64,000 bases of DNA from Nocardioides terrigena (GTDB lineage Bacteria; Actinomycetota; Actinomycetes; Propionibacteriales; Nocardioidaceae): positions 186,001-250,000 of the forward strand of contig NZ_PZYY01000003.1 of the NCBI RefSeq assembly GCF_003047265.1, read 5' to 3'. The notes under the pieces were generated by a model. That model worked only from the letters and a program-made list of their open reading frames with translations, was not told the DNA's origin and ran no database searches. Shown here one piece after another: positions 37,976-47,214 of this stretch (positions are counted from its first letter, which is position 1; each line of letters starts with the position of its first letter). A program made the translations under genes and the position numbers.

Positions 37976-39121
37976 TCAGGAGCGGGCGTGGTCACCTTGT
38001 GTGGCGGTCATAAGTGCGATGCGTCGTCCGATGTCCTCCAGCAGTGCTGGGGCTTGGGTGATGCTGAGCGAGGGGTCCGGTTGGAGGGCTTGGAGCTCCA
38101 TGACGTGAGCGAGTCCGACTTCACGCAGCTGCGTCGGGGTCAGGTCGCAACGACCCACGACCGCCACGGCAGGCACGCCTGACGCTTGCGCGAGCCTCGT
38201 CACGCCCAGAGGGCCCTTGCCGGCCAGGCTCTGCTCGTCGAGCCGTCCTTCGCCCACGACGACGAGGTCCGCCTTGGCGAGGTGGTCGTGGAGCCCCGTG
38301 ACGTCGGCGACCACGTCGATCCCGGGCCTGAACTCGGCTCCCAGGGCCAGGAGCGCGTGCCCGGCACCACCCGCGGCGCCGGCCCCATCGACCTCGGTGA
38401 GGTCGCGGCCGAGGTGACGAGCGGTGGCTTGCCCGAAGGCGTGCAACCCGGCCTCGACCGCGAGGAGGTCGTCGGGCGCGAAGCCCTTCTGGGGACCGAA
38501 GACGTGGGCGGCTCCGGTCCGGCCCAGGAGAGGGTTGGTGACGTCGCAGGCGGCGACCAGACGCACGCCGCCGAGGAGTGCGTGGGCGCGGGCCAGGTCG
38601 ATGCTCCCGACCCTGCCCAGGTGCCGCGCTCCTCGTCCGATCTCGTGGCCCTCGCCGTCGAGGATGACGGCGCCGAGGGCCTGGAGAAGCCCCGACCCGC
38701 CATCGGTGCTCGCGCTACCCCCCAGGCCCACGACGACCGTGGTCGCGCCAGCGGCCACGGCTGCGTTGATGGTCTGGCCGAGCCCGTACGTCGAGGCGCT
38801 CCACGGGGCGAGCGCGTCGTACGGCAGTCGGTGCAGGCCGCTGGACTCCGCGAGCTCGACGATCGCGCACGTGCCGCGGACGGCGTACGTCGCGAAGACG
38901 GGTCGACCCGTCGGGCCCTCCACGGTCGTGGTGCGCGGGTCCCACCCTGCCGCGATCGCCGCGGAGACGGTGCCCTCTCCTCCGTCGGCGATCGGGCAGG
39001 TAAGGACCACGACCCCGGCGTCCGCAGACCGGATCCCCTCGGCGAGGTGACGGGCCACAGCGGCCGCGTCCAGGGAACCCTTGAACTTGTCGGGGGCCAG
39101 CAGGACGGTGGCGGTCGGCAT
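37976..39121 (-). CDS. glxK: Glycerate kinase (GarK/GlxK family)
   Basis: A 381-aa glycerate 2-kinase, converting D-glycerate and ATP to 2-phosphoglycerate. The family hallmarks are LLAPDKFKGSLDAAAVARHL at the start, CPIADGGEGT, the loop VVGLGGSASTDGGSGLLQAL and DLVVVGEGRLDEQS. Its ATG overlaps the transporter stop (ATGA), so it is translated with it. With a tartrate-type dehydrogenase that can yield glycerate, it completes a route from tartrate or a related acid into glycolysis. Confidence 0.92.
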   Translation of the reverse strand: MPTATVLLAPDKFKGSLDAAAVARHLAEGIRSADAGVVVLTCPIADGGEGTVSAAIAAGWDPRTTTVEGPTGRPVFATYAVRGTCAIVELAESSGLHRLPYDALAPWSASTYGLGQTINAAVAAGATTVVVGLGGSASTDGGSGLLQALGAVILDGEGHEIGRGARHLGRVGSIDLARAHALLGGVRLVAACDVTNPLLGRTGAAHVFGPQKGFAPDDLLAVEAGLHAFGQATARHLGRDLTEVDGAGAAGGAGHALLALGAEFRPGIDVVADVTGLHDHLAKADLVVVGEGRLDEQSLAGKGPLGVTRLAQASGVPAVAVVGRCDLTPTQLREVGLAHVMELQALQPDPSLSITQAPALLEDIGRRIALMTATQGDHARS

Positions 39122-40752
39122 CAGGCGAGCCCGGTGAGGGAGGCCATGATCGGGACGATGGTGATGATGGCGAGGGCACCGAGCACGTCGAAGCAGATGC
39201 CCGACTTGATCATCTTGGTGATCGGCACGCAGCCGGATCCGTAGACGATCGCGTTCTGCGGCGTGGACACCGGGAGCATGAAGCCGAAGGACGCCGCGAA
39301 GGTGGCCGCGATGGCCGGCAGGACGGGGTCGACCCCCGCCGCGATCGCCAGCGGGATGATGATCGGGACCACGACGGCCGCGGAGGCGGTGTTGCTGGTG
39401 GTCTCGGAGATGAGGATCGCGAGGACGACTCCGAAGGCCATGATGGCGAACGAGCTGGTGATGCCGAGGTGGTCGGAGGCAGCGCCGCCGATGGTCTCCG
39501 CCAGACCGGTCGCGGACAGCATCGCGCCGAAGATGATGCCGGTGCCGAAGAGCACGATGGTGCCCCAGTCGATCTTGGCGGCGTCGCTCCAGTCCATGGT
39601 CGCCTCCCGGCGACTCCAGTTGACCGGCAGGATGAAGAGCAGGGACGCGCCGATCACGGCGACGACTCCTTCGTTGAGGCGGTCGTCGACCAGGGCATAG
39701 GCCTCGGAGCTCGTGCCGGAGACGAGTCCGACCACGGCCGGGACCAGCCACAGGGTCACGGTGACGCCGAACGCGATCACGGTGTTGATCTCGGCGCGGC
39801 TCATGCGCCCCTGCTCGATCCGGCGCTCGCGGATGTACTCCGCAACGCCCTCGATCCGACGTACCTCGGGCCGGTTGATGAGGAGCAGGACAACAGCGAG
39901 GACGACGAACATCGCCAGGCACATGGGCAGGGCGGTGGCGGTCCACTGGGCAAAGGAGATGCGCTCACCGGTCGCCTCCTCGATGAGGCCGCGGCCGATG
40001 AGGTTCGGCGGGGCGCCGACAGGGGTGAGCAACCCGCCGACGCTGGCGCTGTAGGCCAGCATGAGCATCAGTGCGGTGCCGACCCGGATCCGCATCGGGT
40101 CGAAGTCGGGCTTGACGATGCCGCGGTCCTGCATGAGCCGGGCGATGACGGCCAGGATGCCGAGCGCGGTCGGCATCAACATCGCGACGGTCGCGGTGTT
40201 GGACACGAAAGCGGACAGCACGCAAGTGACCGCACCGAAGGCCAGAATGATGCGGAACGTCGACTTCCCCACCCCCGGCAAGCCCAGCACGAAGAACGCA
40301 ACCCGTTGCGCGACGCCGTGCTTGAGCATGGCCTGGGCCAGGATGAAGGCCCCGATGAAGGTGAACACGGTCGTCGACCCGAACGGCGCCAGCACCTCAT
40401 CGGAAGGGGCGACACCGAACAGGATGATCGCGCTGACCCCCATCAAGCCCGCGATCGGGATGGGCACCGGCTCGCAGATCCACAGCACGATGACACCGAG
40501 CAGCACGGCCGCCAAGGTCTGCTGATCTCCTTCCAGACCGAGGGGCAGCAGTCCGAACACCAGGGCGACGGATGGGGCGAGGAACCAGCCGACGGTGCGG
40601 CGGCCGCGCTCGAAGCGCTCCTCGGCCGGCGACAGCCTCTGCTCCGAGAGGCTGCGGTAGGTCCGCCCGCCGAGCAGCGCCTCCTCGACGTCGGTGCGCT
40701 TGGCGGAGGTCGAGGTGTCCGGGTCGGCGGGCGGTGATGTCACGGAAGCCAT
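39121..40752 (-). CDS. DASS/SLC13-family dicarboxylate transporter
   Basis: A 543-aa sodium:dicarboxylate symporter-type protein with about 12 membrane segments. Both Ser-Asn-Thr signatures of the family are present: SAFVSNTATVAMLMPTAL and SETTSNTASAAVVVPIIIPL. A cytoplasmic N-terminal tail of about 70 residues precedes the first helix. AAGGAG lies before the ATG at 40752. It is divergent from the LysR gene and shares its promoter region; its stop is coupled to glycerate kinase. Tartrate or a similar C4 acid is the likely substrate, by context. Confidence 0.9.
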   Translation of the reverse strand: MASVTSPPADPDTSTSAKRTDVEEALLGGRTYRSLSEQRLSPAEERFERGRRTVGWFLAPSVALVFGLLPLGLEGDQQTLAAVLLGVIVLWICEPVPIPIAGLMGVSAIILFGVAPSDEVLAPFGSTTVFTFIGAFILAQAMLKHGVAQRVAFFVLGLPGVGKSTFRIILAFGAVTCVLSAFVSNTATVAMLMPTALGILAVIARLMQDRGIVKPDFDPMRIRVGTALMLMLAYSASVGGLLTPVGAPPNLIGRGLIEEATGERISFAQWTATALPMCLAMFVVLAVVLLLINRPEVRRIEGVAEYIRERRIEQGRMSRAEINTVIAFGVTVTLWLVPAVVGLVSGTSSEAYALVDDRLNEGVVAVIGASLLFILPVNWSRREATMDWSDAAKIDWGTIVLFGTGIIFGAMLSATGLAETIGGAASDHLGITSSFAIMAFGVVLAILISETTSNTASAAVVVPIIIPLAIAAGVDPVLPAIAATFAASFGFMLPVSTPQNAIVYGSGCVPITKMIKSGICFDVLGALAIITIVPIMASLTGLA

Positions 40753-40833
40753 AGCGTTTCTCCTTGGGCTGGGGTTCGTCACACCATGCGGACGTGAGCG
40801 ACGTCACGTCCAAGACAGATATGCTCTTGGAGT

Positions 40834-40850
40834 CATAGGTGGTGCCTATC
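40834..40850. promoter_or_regulatory. LysR box 1 (CATAG-N7-CTAT)
   Basis: CATAGGTGGTGCCTATC is an inverted repeat with LysR-type spacing, between the transporter (start 40752) and the LysR gene (start 40865). The same pattern recurs at 41775-41791. Confidence 0.65.
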
Positions 40851-40864
40851 GAGGGAGGTGGGCG

Positions 40865-41755
40865 GTGGACGCCCGACAACTGGGGTACTTCCTCGCGATC
40901 GTCGACCACGGTGGCTTCGGCCGCGCGGCGGACCACCTCCTCGTCGCTCAACCCTCGCTGTCCCAGGCCATGGCGGGGCTGGAGCGCGAGCTCGGCGTCA
41001 AGCTCTTCGTACGGGCCGGGCGAGGGGTCACCCTCACCGACGCCGGCACCCAGCTGGTGGCACCAGCGCGCCGCGTCCTGCGGGAGCTCGACGACGCCAC
41101 GCAGGTCGTGCGATCCGCCAAAGGACTGCGCCGAGGGACGGTCACGCTGGTGACGATGCCGTCACCGGGCATCGAGCCACTGACCTCGATCATGACGGAC
41201 TTCACCGCGGCCTGGCCGGCGATGACCGTGGACGTGGCGGGCGTCTTCACCCCCGAGGAGGTCGTGGAGACCGTCCTGGCGGGAACGGCCGAGATCGGCC
41301 TGCTCGGGTCATCGGGACAGCCCTACACAGGCAACCTCGCGGTCAAGCACATCGAGGACCAACCGCTCGTCCTCATCTCTCCGGCCGACTCGGGGCTGTC
41401 ACCCGGGGACGTGGTCGGCCGCCGCGACCTCAGCGGCCTGCGGCTCATCGTCTCCCAGCGCGGCAGCCTGATGCGTCAGCTCGTCGACGAGGTGCTGGCC
41501 AGCGGCACCGATGTGCACATCGCCGCAGAGGTGGCGCACCGCACCTCGATCCTGCCCCTCGTGCTCTCCGGCGTCGGCCACGCGGTCATGCCCTCGTCGT
41601 GGAACTCGATCGCAACCGCTGTAGGCGCCGAGGTGCGGAGGATCGACCCGGGATCGGTCCTGCGGGTCGCCGCGGTGTGGCGCGAGGGATCGGTGACTCC
41701 TGGCGCCCGGGCGTTCCTCGACGTGCTCGACCGGTACGTGGCGCCGTCCGAGTAG
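40865..41755 (+). CDS. LysR-family regulator of the tartrate module
   Basis: A 296-aa LTTR. The N-terminal helix-turn-helix is MDARQLGYFLAIVDHGGFGR, then AADHLLVAQPSLSQAMAGLE; the effector domain follows from about residue 90. AGGGAGGTGGGC precedes the GTG at 40865. It lies between the divergent transporter-kinase operon and the downstream dehydrogenase, each of which has a matching inverted repeat, so it probably responds to the transported acid or a metabolite and activates both while controlling itself. Confidence 0.9.
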   Translation: MDARQLGYFLAIVDHGGFGRAADHLLVAQPSLSQAMAGLERELGVKLFVRAGRGVTLTDAGTQLVAPARRVLRELDDATQVVRSAKGLRRGTVTLVTMPSPGIEPLTSIMTDFTAAWPAMTVDVAGVFTPEEVVETVLAGTAEIGLLGSSGQPYTGNLAVKHIEDQPLVLISPADSGLSPGDVVGRRDLSGLRLIVSQRGSLMRQLVDEVLASGTDVHIAAEVAHRTSILPLVLSGVGHAVMPSSWNSIATAVGAEVRRIDPGSVLRVAAVWREGSVTPGARAFLDVLDRYVAPSE

Positions 41756-41774
41756 GGCGAGCAACCCGGAGACC

Positions 41775-41791
41775 CATAGCCCACGCCTATG
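41775..41791. promoter_or_regulatory. LysR box 2 (CATAG-N7-CTATG)
   Basis: CATAGCCCACGCCTATG is a perfect 5-7-5 inverted repeat 84 bp upstream of the dehydrogenase start, with the same half-sites as box 1. Confidence 0.7.
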
Positions 41792-41874
41792 ATCAGGATC
41801 GCTGCTTGGTCTTGGACGGGTGCCCGGCCCACGGGTTTGACTCGAGTCACGTCCACGAGCACCGGAGGAAGACC

Positions 41875-42957
41875 ATGACCGAGACCCAGCGATTCCGCAT
41901 CGCATCCATCCCCGCAGACGGCGTCGGCAAGGAGGTCGTTGCCGCAGGCCTGCGCGTCCTCGACGCCCTAGCCGCCAACTCCGACGGCGCCTTCGCCTTC
42001 GACGTCGACGAGTTCCCTTGGGGTTCGGAGTACTACGCGAAGACCGGCAAGATGATGGACGACGACGGTCCCGAGCAGGTCCGCGACCACGACGCCATCT
42101 ACTTCGGCGCCGTCGGCTGGGAGAACGTCCCCGACCACATCAGCCTGTGGGGCCTGCGCCTGCGGCTGTGCCAGGGGTTCGACCAGTGGGCCAACGTGCG
42201 CCCCGTCCAGTTCCTCCCCGGCATCACCAGCCCGTTGCGCAAGGCAGACGACACCGAGCTCGACTGGGTCGTGGTCCGCGAGAACTCCGAGGGCGAGTAC
42301 GCCGGCTTCGGCGGGCGCAACTTCGCCGGACGCGAAGGCCTCGGCGAGATCGCGACCCAGTCGGCAGTCTTCACCGAGGTGGGGTGCGAGCGGATCATGC
42401 GTTTCGCGTTCGACCTCGCCCGCACGCGCAGCCGCAAGAAGGTCTCCAGCGTCACCAAGAGCAACGCCCAGCAGTACGGCATGGTCCTGTGGGACGAGGT
42501 CTTCACGCGAGTCTCCGCCGACTACCCCGATGTCGAGACCGAAAGCGTCCTGGTCGACGCCATGTCCGCGAAGTTCGTGCTGCGCCCCGAGGACCTCTCC
42601 GTCGTGGTCGCATCCAACCTCAACGCCGACATCCTCTCGGACTTGGGCAGCGCACTCGCAGGGAGCCTCGGCCTCGCCGCCTCGGCAAACCTCAACCCCG
42701 AACGACGCTTCCCCAGCATGTTCGAGCCCGTCCACGGTTCCGCCCCGGACATCGCGGGCCAAGGTGTCTGCAACCCGGTCGGGGCCATCGGCAGCGCCGC
42801 GCTCATGCTCGAGCACCTCGGACTCCCCGACGAGGCCAAGCGGATCCAGCGCGCCATCGAGGCAACCTGTGCTGCCGGGATCCTCACCCGTGACGTGGGC
42901 GGCACCGCTTCGACCGACGACGTCACCACCGCGATCATCGACAACCTCGCCGACTGA
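41875..42957 (+). CDS. ttuC: Tartrate dehydrogenase/decarboxylase-type enzyme
   Basis: A 360-aa isocitrate/isopropylmalate-dehydrogenase-family enzyme. The tartrate/D-malate subgroup is indicated by FDVDEFPWGSEYYAKTGKMM, the substrate loop LRLRLCQGFDQWANVRPVQF, VVVRENSEGEYAG, the metal-binding aspartates in NLNADILSDLGSAL and FEPVHGSAPDIAGQG. The family enzyme oxidises tartrate or D-malate with NAD and can decarboxylate meso-tartrate to D-glycerate, which the kinase next door would use. GGAGGA precedes the ATG. Exact specificity cannot be read from sequence. Confidence 0.88.
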   Translation: MTETQRFRIASIPADGVGKEVVAAGLRVLDALAANSDGAFAFDVDEFPWGSEYYAKTGKMMDDDGPEQVRDHDAIYFGAVGWENVPDHISLWGLRLRLCQGFDQWANVRPVQFLPGITSPLRKADDTELDWVVVRENSEGEYAGFGGRNFAGREGLGEIATQSAVFTEVGCERIMRFAFDLARTRSRKKVSSVTKSNAQQYGMVLWDEVFTRVSADYPDVETESVLVDAMSAKFVLRPEDLSVVVASNLNADILSDLGSALAGSLGLAASANLNPERRFPSMFEPVHGSAPDIAGQGVCNPVGAIGSAALMLEHLGLPDEAKRIQRAIEATCAAGILTRDVGGTASTDDVTTAIIDNLAD

Positions 42958-42969
42958 CGTACGCCTCTT

Positions 42970-42990
42970 GCCGCTCAAAGCCTGAGCGGC
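42970..42990 (+). terminator. Terminator after the tartrate dehydrogenase
   Basis: GCCGCTCA (42970-42977) and TGAGCGGC (42983-42990) form a perfect 8-bp stem with a 5-nt loop, 12 bp after the stop codon. Confidence 0.7.
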
Positions 42991-43009
42991 ACCCTTCGCC
43001 AAACGGACG

Positions 43010-43046
43010 ACGCCGTCGCCGGCCTCTTATAGGCCTTCGGCGGCGT
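43010..43046. terminator. Second, interrupted stem-loop
   Basis: ACGCCG/CGGCGT and GGCCT/AGGCC pair around CTTAT with an internal mismatch. With the hairpin at 42970 it forms a double terminator. The remaining sequence to 43189 holds nothing recognisable. Confidence 0.5.
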
Positions 43047-43189
43047 TTCCGTGCGGCTGCAACGCACGCCGGTCTCAACTGGGCTTTCCGCACGACGGCC
43101 CGCACGAGCTCGTCCCTCACGGCGGTCAGCATCCAAGACCCCGCTGAGCCACCCCCAAGTCTCGGCTGAGTCAGGTTCGGGGGGACGCC

Positions 43190-43209
43190 GACAGGCGGCG
43201 GTATGACGC
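43190..43209 (+). repeat. Island motif copy 10
   Basis: GACAGGCGGCGGTATGACGC, preceded by GCC as at copy 6, lies 66 bp beyond the stop of the minus-strand GIY-YIG gene. Confidence 0.7.
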
Positions 43210-43275
43210 GGTCCCCAGCGCGGCCGCGTGCACTATCTGCTTCAGTCAGCGCGACTACCTCCCTTCCACCGAGAC

Positions 43276-43902
43276 CTAGTTCCAGTGGAAGGCCAGCGCC
43301 TCGCGCAGCGCCGGCATGCGAATGGGCGTGGCGGCCACCCGCCGGATGACGCCACCTGGACCACAGTCTTGGTAGGTGACCTGCTTCCAAGGGGCTCCGC
43401 CGCCTAGCTTCATCTGGTTCTGACCGCTTAGGCCAAAGGCGGCGATCATTAAGGCCTCAACCCCGTCAATCGCGCCTTGACTATCTACGGAGTTGGACGC
43501 ATCGTCTGCGACCGGTCGCCGCCAGCCATCGTGCTCCGGCCAGTCCTCAACCGAATCAAACGCGAACCACGAGAACCGCACCCAGTCCTTGGACACATCA
43601 CGATGGTGAGCAGACAGGCGATTACCGAAACCCTGATTTCCTCGAGCTCTTCCTACGTACGTGGGCCCATAGTCGTTGTAGAGAACGTAGGTGCCCCGCG
43701 CCCTACGAAAGTTACACACTTCTAGCCGCGGTCGACGATCTCCCCTATAGCCCAGCATTTGGTAAGTAGTGCCACGGCTCGCGTCCCAATCGATCTCATG
43801 CCGATCCCAGAAGAGCCCATGAGCGCCGACCAGCGGCCTACCCCTCGATCGCCCAGACATGGAGAGCACGCTAGGAGGAGGGAGGCGCTGTGTCGAGGAC
43901 AC
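43276..43902 (-). CDS. GIY-YIG nuclease-like protein
   Basis: A protein of 208 aa from the GTG at 43902, or 194 from the ATG at 43860. It has a GIY-YIG-like core: GTYVLYNDYGPTYVGRA (70-86), Arg and His in GFGNRLSAHHRDV, and a downstream acid in GVEALMIAAFG. This order matches the catalytic Tyr, Tyr, Arg and Glu of GIY-YIG endonucleases. No specificity domain is recognised. The gene is the only one between motif copies 10 and 11 and runs opposite to them. Roles in mobile-element homing, repair or defence are all possible. Confidence 0.65.
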   Translation of the reverse strand: MSSTQRLPPPSVLSMSGRSRGRPLVGAHGLFWDRHEIDWDASRGTTYQMLGYRGDRRPRLEVCNFRRARGTYVLYNDYGPTYVGRARGNQGFGNRLSAHHRDVSKDWVRFSWFAFDSVEDWPEHDGWRRPVADDASNSVDSQGAIDGVEALMIAAFGLSGQNQMKLGGGAPWKQVTYQDCGPGGVIRRVAATPIRMPALREALAFHWN

Positions 43903-43921
43903 GCCTACGAACTGGACCGGG

Positions 43922-43944
43922 CTCAGGCGGCGGTAAGACGCACG
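43922..43944 (+). repeat. Island motif copy 11
   Basis: CTCAGGCGGCGGTAAGACGC is followed by ACG, immediately upstream of the GIY-YIG start. Confidence 0.65.
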
Positions 43945-44066
43945 TCAGGTCGGCGGTTCTGCAGGATCGAGGCTGAGTGGTGTCCAGATTCGAGACCAAC
44001 GAAGGGTTTGCCTTAAGAAGGCCGAGCGGTCAACGACGCAAGACTCTCGACAGTAGGCTGAGGCCG

Positions 44067-44735
44067 GTGACCGTCAATCAGAATCAGGATGCCGCTCCAG
44101 GAGCAGCACCAAAAGTGTCAGACTCGTCAGCAGAGCGTCGCCTGTTCGCTGGACTGACCTCAGGATTTGTCTTTAGTGGGACCCTCGTTCTAGCCACATC
44201 TTTTGTGGAGTCCGAGTGGCTCTACTGGCTCGGGTGCTTTGGCTCCTTCCTTGGAGGAGGAGCCTCACTGCTCACAGCCTTTGTGGTTTTCGGCCGTCAC
44301 TTGACTCACACGCGTGCAAGCGCCTTCGTCACCACTACTGGCCAAGCGCAAGATGATGCTTCGGCCGTCTCGGGCGCACTGCGCGCGCACCTCGCCACCA
44401 AACCATTCTGGGCTGGTTTGCTCGGCTCATACGCGCTGGGGTCTGCGATCACTTCCCAACTGGTTTCCGTGTCGGCCGAGACGGTCATGAACGAGGTGCC
44501 GCCGGCAGCGTCCTTGGTCGGGGTGTTGGCCGGAGCAATAGTTCTCGTCTTGCTGGACGCTCAGACGGCGCCGTGGACAGCCCTCCTCCTCGTCGTTGCA
44601 CTGGCATTGATATCGGCCGGAGCGTTCTACCTCTTTGAGGGGCAAGAGCGGCGCGGCTATAGCGTCCTTGCGGTTGCTGGTTCGATCTTGGTTGGCACAG
44701 GTCTCGTTCGGTGGCGCGGCCGACGTACACCTTGA
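44067..44735 (+). CDS. Hypothetical membrane protein (222 aa)
   Basis: The GTG at 44067 starts MTVNQNQDAAPGAAPKVSDS, a polar N-terminus, followed by about six hydrophobic segments, for example GLTSGFVFSGTLVLATSF, WLGCFGSFLGGGASLLTAFV, ASLVGVLAGAIVLVLL and ALLLVVALALISAGAFYLF. A hydrophilic loop with HLATKPFW lies in the middle. No family is recognised. GC content is lower than in neighbouring genes, consistent with acquisition. It is bracketed by motif copies 11 and 12. Confidence 0.6.
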   Translation: MTVNQNQDAAPGAAPKVSDSSAERRLFAGLTSGFVFSGTLVLATSFVESEWLYWLGCFGSFLGGGASLLTAFVVFGRHLTHTRASAFVTTTGQAQDDASAVSGALRAHLATKPFWAGLLGSYALGSAITSQLVSVSAETVMNEVPPAASLVGVLAGAIVLVLLDAQTAPWTALLLVVALALISAGAFYLFEGQERRGYSVLAVAGSILVGTGLVRWRGRRTP

Positions 44736-44755
44736 CTGCTTAGCTTCCGTGCCGC

Positions 44756-44776
44756 TTGGTGCGGCTAGACGTCACC
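44756..44776 (+). repeat. Island motif copy 12 (degenerate)
   Basis: TTGGTGCGGCTAGACGTCAC is a weak match to the motif, 21 bp after the membrane-protein stop. Its position fits the cassette pattern better than its sequence does. Confidence 0.3.
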
Positions 44777-45038
44777 AGGCGTCCGCAAACACCGCCGTGC
44801 GCTCCCAAGAACTCAAGTGGAGCGCGCCCCCCGCCCTTCTTGAGCGGCGGAAAGCGCGGTTGCTGCAGCGCCCTGCCCGCGGCGCGGCAACCAACTTTGG
44901 AACGTGCCACTTGGCGGGAGTAGGGCCGGCGATAGCTCCAGCTGGTTTCAGACTGGCTGGGTCGTGCCGATACCCAAACCGGACGCCTTGACTTGCATGG
45001 GGCCACCGCAGTGGCCTTCTGCAAGATACGATCCGACC

Positions 45039-45767
45039 GTGGCTACAAACGACCGGGACTCGAACTTGGAGTGGGAGAAGATGTGGGTGGGGCGGCCCGC
45101 CGACACACACTTCTCGGCTGACGGGTCGAGCCCGCTTGCTCGTGACAATGAGACGAACAAGTTGGAAGCACACGCCACCCTCGGTGGACGTGTGGAGGAG
45201 GACAGAAATGAACCCGACCTTCTTGTTGCAGCTGCGGCGGCTGCGGCAGGAGTCTTGGCAACACTGGGCACCCTGAAGGCGGCACCACATGTGAGGGCCT
45301 GGTGGCAAGAACGACGACGGTCGAAGGGGACGCCGGCGCAACCTAAACCAGAGCTCGTCGAGCTTAAAGCCCAAGAGGCCACCATTGCGGCCGCGAACTT
45401 CGCGTCCGAGGTGAACGTCATGCTCGAGGAGCAATGGGTGCATATGAGCAACGCTGAAGCTCAGCAACGTCTCGTCAAGATCATGCTTGCGGCGGCGGTC
45501 ATTGCCGACAACATGAGAGCCCTCTCGGCCGCTCAGATCGATGACGATCTATCCGTAAATCTACAGGCGGCCATCGAGAAGCTCTCAGTTCCTGAGATCA
45601 CGGCGAGCCTCAACAGGGTGCTCCAGTCGGGTAGCCCCGCGATCGATGAGCGAGCGTCCAACGAGCTAAAGCGGATCTTCGGGGGCGACCAAGTCATTAC
45701 GGGCGACTTCGAGCCCCTTCGCAACGAGCGAGTCAAAGAGATACTGCGCATACCCCGGGCTGCGTAG
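45039..45767 (+). CDS. Hypothetical protein with one membrane segment
   Basis: The GTG at 45039 gives a 242-aa product starting VATNDRDSNLEWEKMWVGRP. One hydrophobic segment (LLVAAAAAAAGVLATLGTL, about residues 60-80) is followed by a basic RAWWQERRRSK and a long helical cytoplasmic-type region (VELKAQEATIAAANFASEVN to LQAAIEKLSVPEITASLNRV). No family is recognised. It is followed by about 470 bp without genes. Confidence 0.55.
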   Translation: MATNDRDSNLEWEKMWVGRPADTHFSADGSSPLARDNETNKLEAHATLGGRVEEDRNEPDLLVAAAAAAAGVLATLGTLKAAPHVRAWWQERRRSKGTPAQPKPELVELKAQEATIAAANFASEVNVMLEEQWVHMSNAEAQQRLVKIMLAAAVIADNMRALSAAQIDDDLSVNLQAAIEKLSVPEITASLNRVLQSGSPAIDERASNELKRIFGGDQVITGDFEPLRNERVKEILRIPRAA

Positions 45768-46236
45768 CGAGCGAGCGAGCGGCCGTCGTGCCGGCTTGGG
45801 CTGGGAACTGTGTCGAGCCACAGGGAGATCTACGCAGTGGCGTCGCACAGACCCCGCGACGATGTCGGAGCGCGCAGTCACGCGATGACGTGCCTTGGGA
45901 GGCATTCATCGCATCATTCGAGTGCCTGTGTCAGGCCGACCAGAAGGCCTCAAGCCCTCCCGTGCACATCTGGTGGGCGCGGGGCAACGCGTTGCCGGTT
46001 GCTCGAGGGGCGCCCTGCCCTCGTGGAGCTCAGCGCGCAAAGCCGAGGCGGGCGAGTGGGAAATCGCGGTCGACTCATTCGGAGGGGTTGGAGTACGGGC
46101 GAAAAATTCGCGCTCCCCGCAACGACCGAGGTGGTACCAATGGGTGTGAGTCGCAGCCCCTGTGACCCCCGGGTCCTCGCGGCATCCGACTTTGCGTGCA
46201 TAGGCACTGCGGCACCTGCGATCATCGGTCGGACGA
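45768..46236. other. Intergenic, no supported gene
   Basis: Six-frame reading gives only shadow ORFs. This is the convergent region between the unknown gene at 45039 and the HEPN gene. Confidence 0.45.
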
Positions 46237-47214
46237 TCAGATGCCCAAGCAGCGCCAGTTGACCAGATCAAGCTTCCCCGAGATGTCCGGTTCCAGGACG
46301 CATACGACATCCCCAGAGCCCTTCTGGTGTTGGCCCAGGCCATCAACGACATCATTGAGTGAGGCGACGTGAACCTTCACCGCGCGCTGAACGGCCGCCC
46401 GAGCAGGGCCTGCATACTGGGCCCAGGTCTCGCTCGTCCCGGGTCGACGAACGAGCCTGGTAAACGTCACTGCCTGCCGACCCTTAGCCGAACTTGCGGA
46501 TCGCTGGACGATTCGGGCGGCCCCGACTGAAAGTAAAGCATCTACCGCGAAGCCAAGTCGGACGAGTTGTTTCGGTATCGGCGAAAGGGCGATGATGTCC
46601 ACCGCAGCCTTCGCGTCATGCGCCGCCTTATGGCGTTCTTGCGCAATGTCGTCAAAGACGGGCTTGGTCGGCAGCACGCTTACACCCGTTGCTTGGACGA
46701 CACCTGTTAGGTCGCTCCAGTCTGAAGCCGTACCAATCGTGGCGAGAGCGCTGACGAGCGATCCCGAGGACAAATTGCTGCCTGGCCACAGAAAAGCAGC
46801 ATGCGGGACAGTCCATGCGCCCCCCACAGCTTCACTAGACCACGCGGCAGCGAGTTCCTGCGTTGCGAGTGCGGCTTGAGTTGCTGAACTGTCGCGACTC
46901 ATAAGGCTCTGAAGCACCCCGACGGCCGGGGCGCGAGTGGCGGCAACCATCGAGTCAGGAAATGCAGAAGCAGGAAGAGCCGCCAACGACAATTGGTGAG
47001 AAAGTTCTCTAGTGCGCTCGTGGACAAAGTCCTCAAACGCCGCGAAGCAGCCCACCATCACCCCGCGTCGAAAGTATTGCCTGTTTCGGTTGGTAGTTGC
47101 GGCGGCCGCGGGGTCACTGCTGCCAATTACAGGAACGTCCTGCAAGTCAGTACCAGCACACAATGCGTCTGCCGCCATGAGTCGTTCGAGCAGCGCTTCC
47201 CTGGCCGACGTCAT
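46237..47214 (-). CDS. HEPN-domain protein (RiboL-PSP-HEPN/MAE_28990-like)
   Basis: A 325-aa protein. Residues 45-75 (RNRQYFRRGVMVGCFAAFED, then FVHERTRELS) form the first helix pair, and the HEPN ribonuclease motif R-x4-H is Arg194 to His199 in AQERHKAAHDAKAAV. HEPN proteins commonly act as toxins that cut RNA in antiphage and toxin-antitoxin systems. The ATG overlaps the stop of the DUF262 gene (ATGA), so the two proteins are made together. Lower GC content and position near the island's right end suggest recent arrival. Confidence 0.78.
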   Translation of the reverse strand: MTSAREALLERLMAADALCAGTDLQDVPVIGSSDPAAAATTNRNRQYFRRGVMVGCFAAFEDFVHERTRELSHQLSLAALPASAFPDSMVAATRAPAVGVLQSLMSRDSSATQAALATQELAAAWSSEAVGGAWTVPHAAFLWPGSNLSSGSLVSALATIGTASDWSDLTGVVQATGVSVLPTKPVFDDIAQERHKAAHDAKAAVDIIALSPIPKQLVRLGFAVDALLSVGAARIVQRSASSAKGRQAVTFTRLVRRPGTSETWAQYAGPARAAVQRAVKVHVASLNDVVDGLGQHQKGSGDVVCVLEPDISGKLDLVNWRCLGI

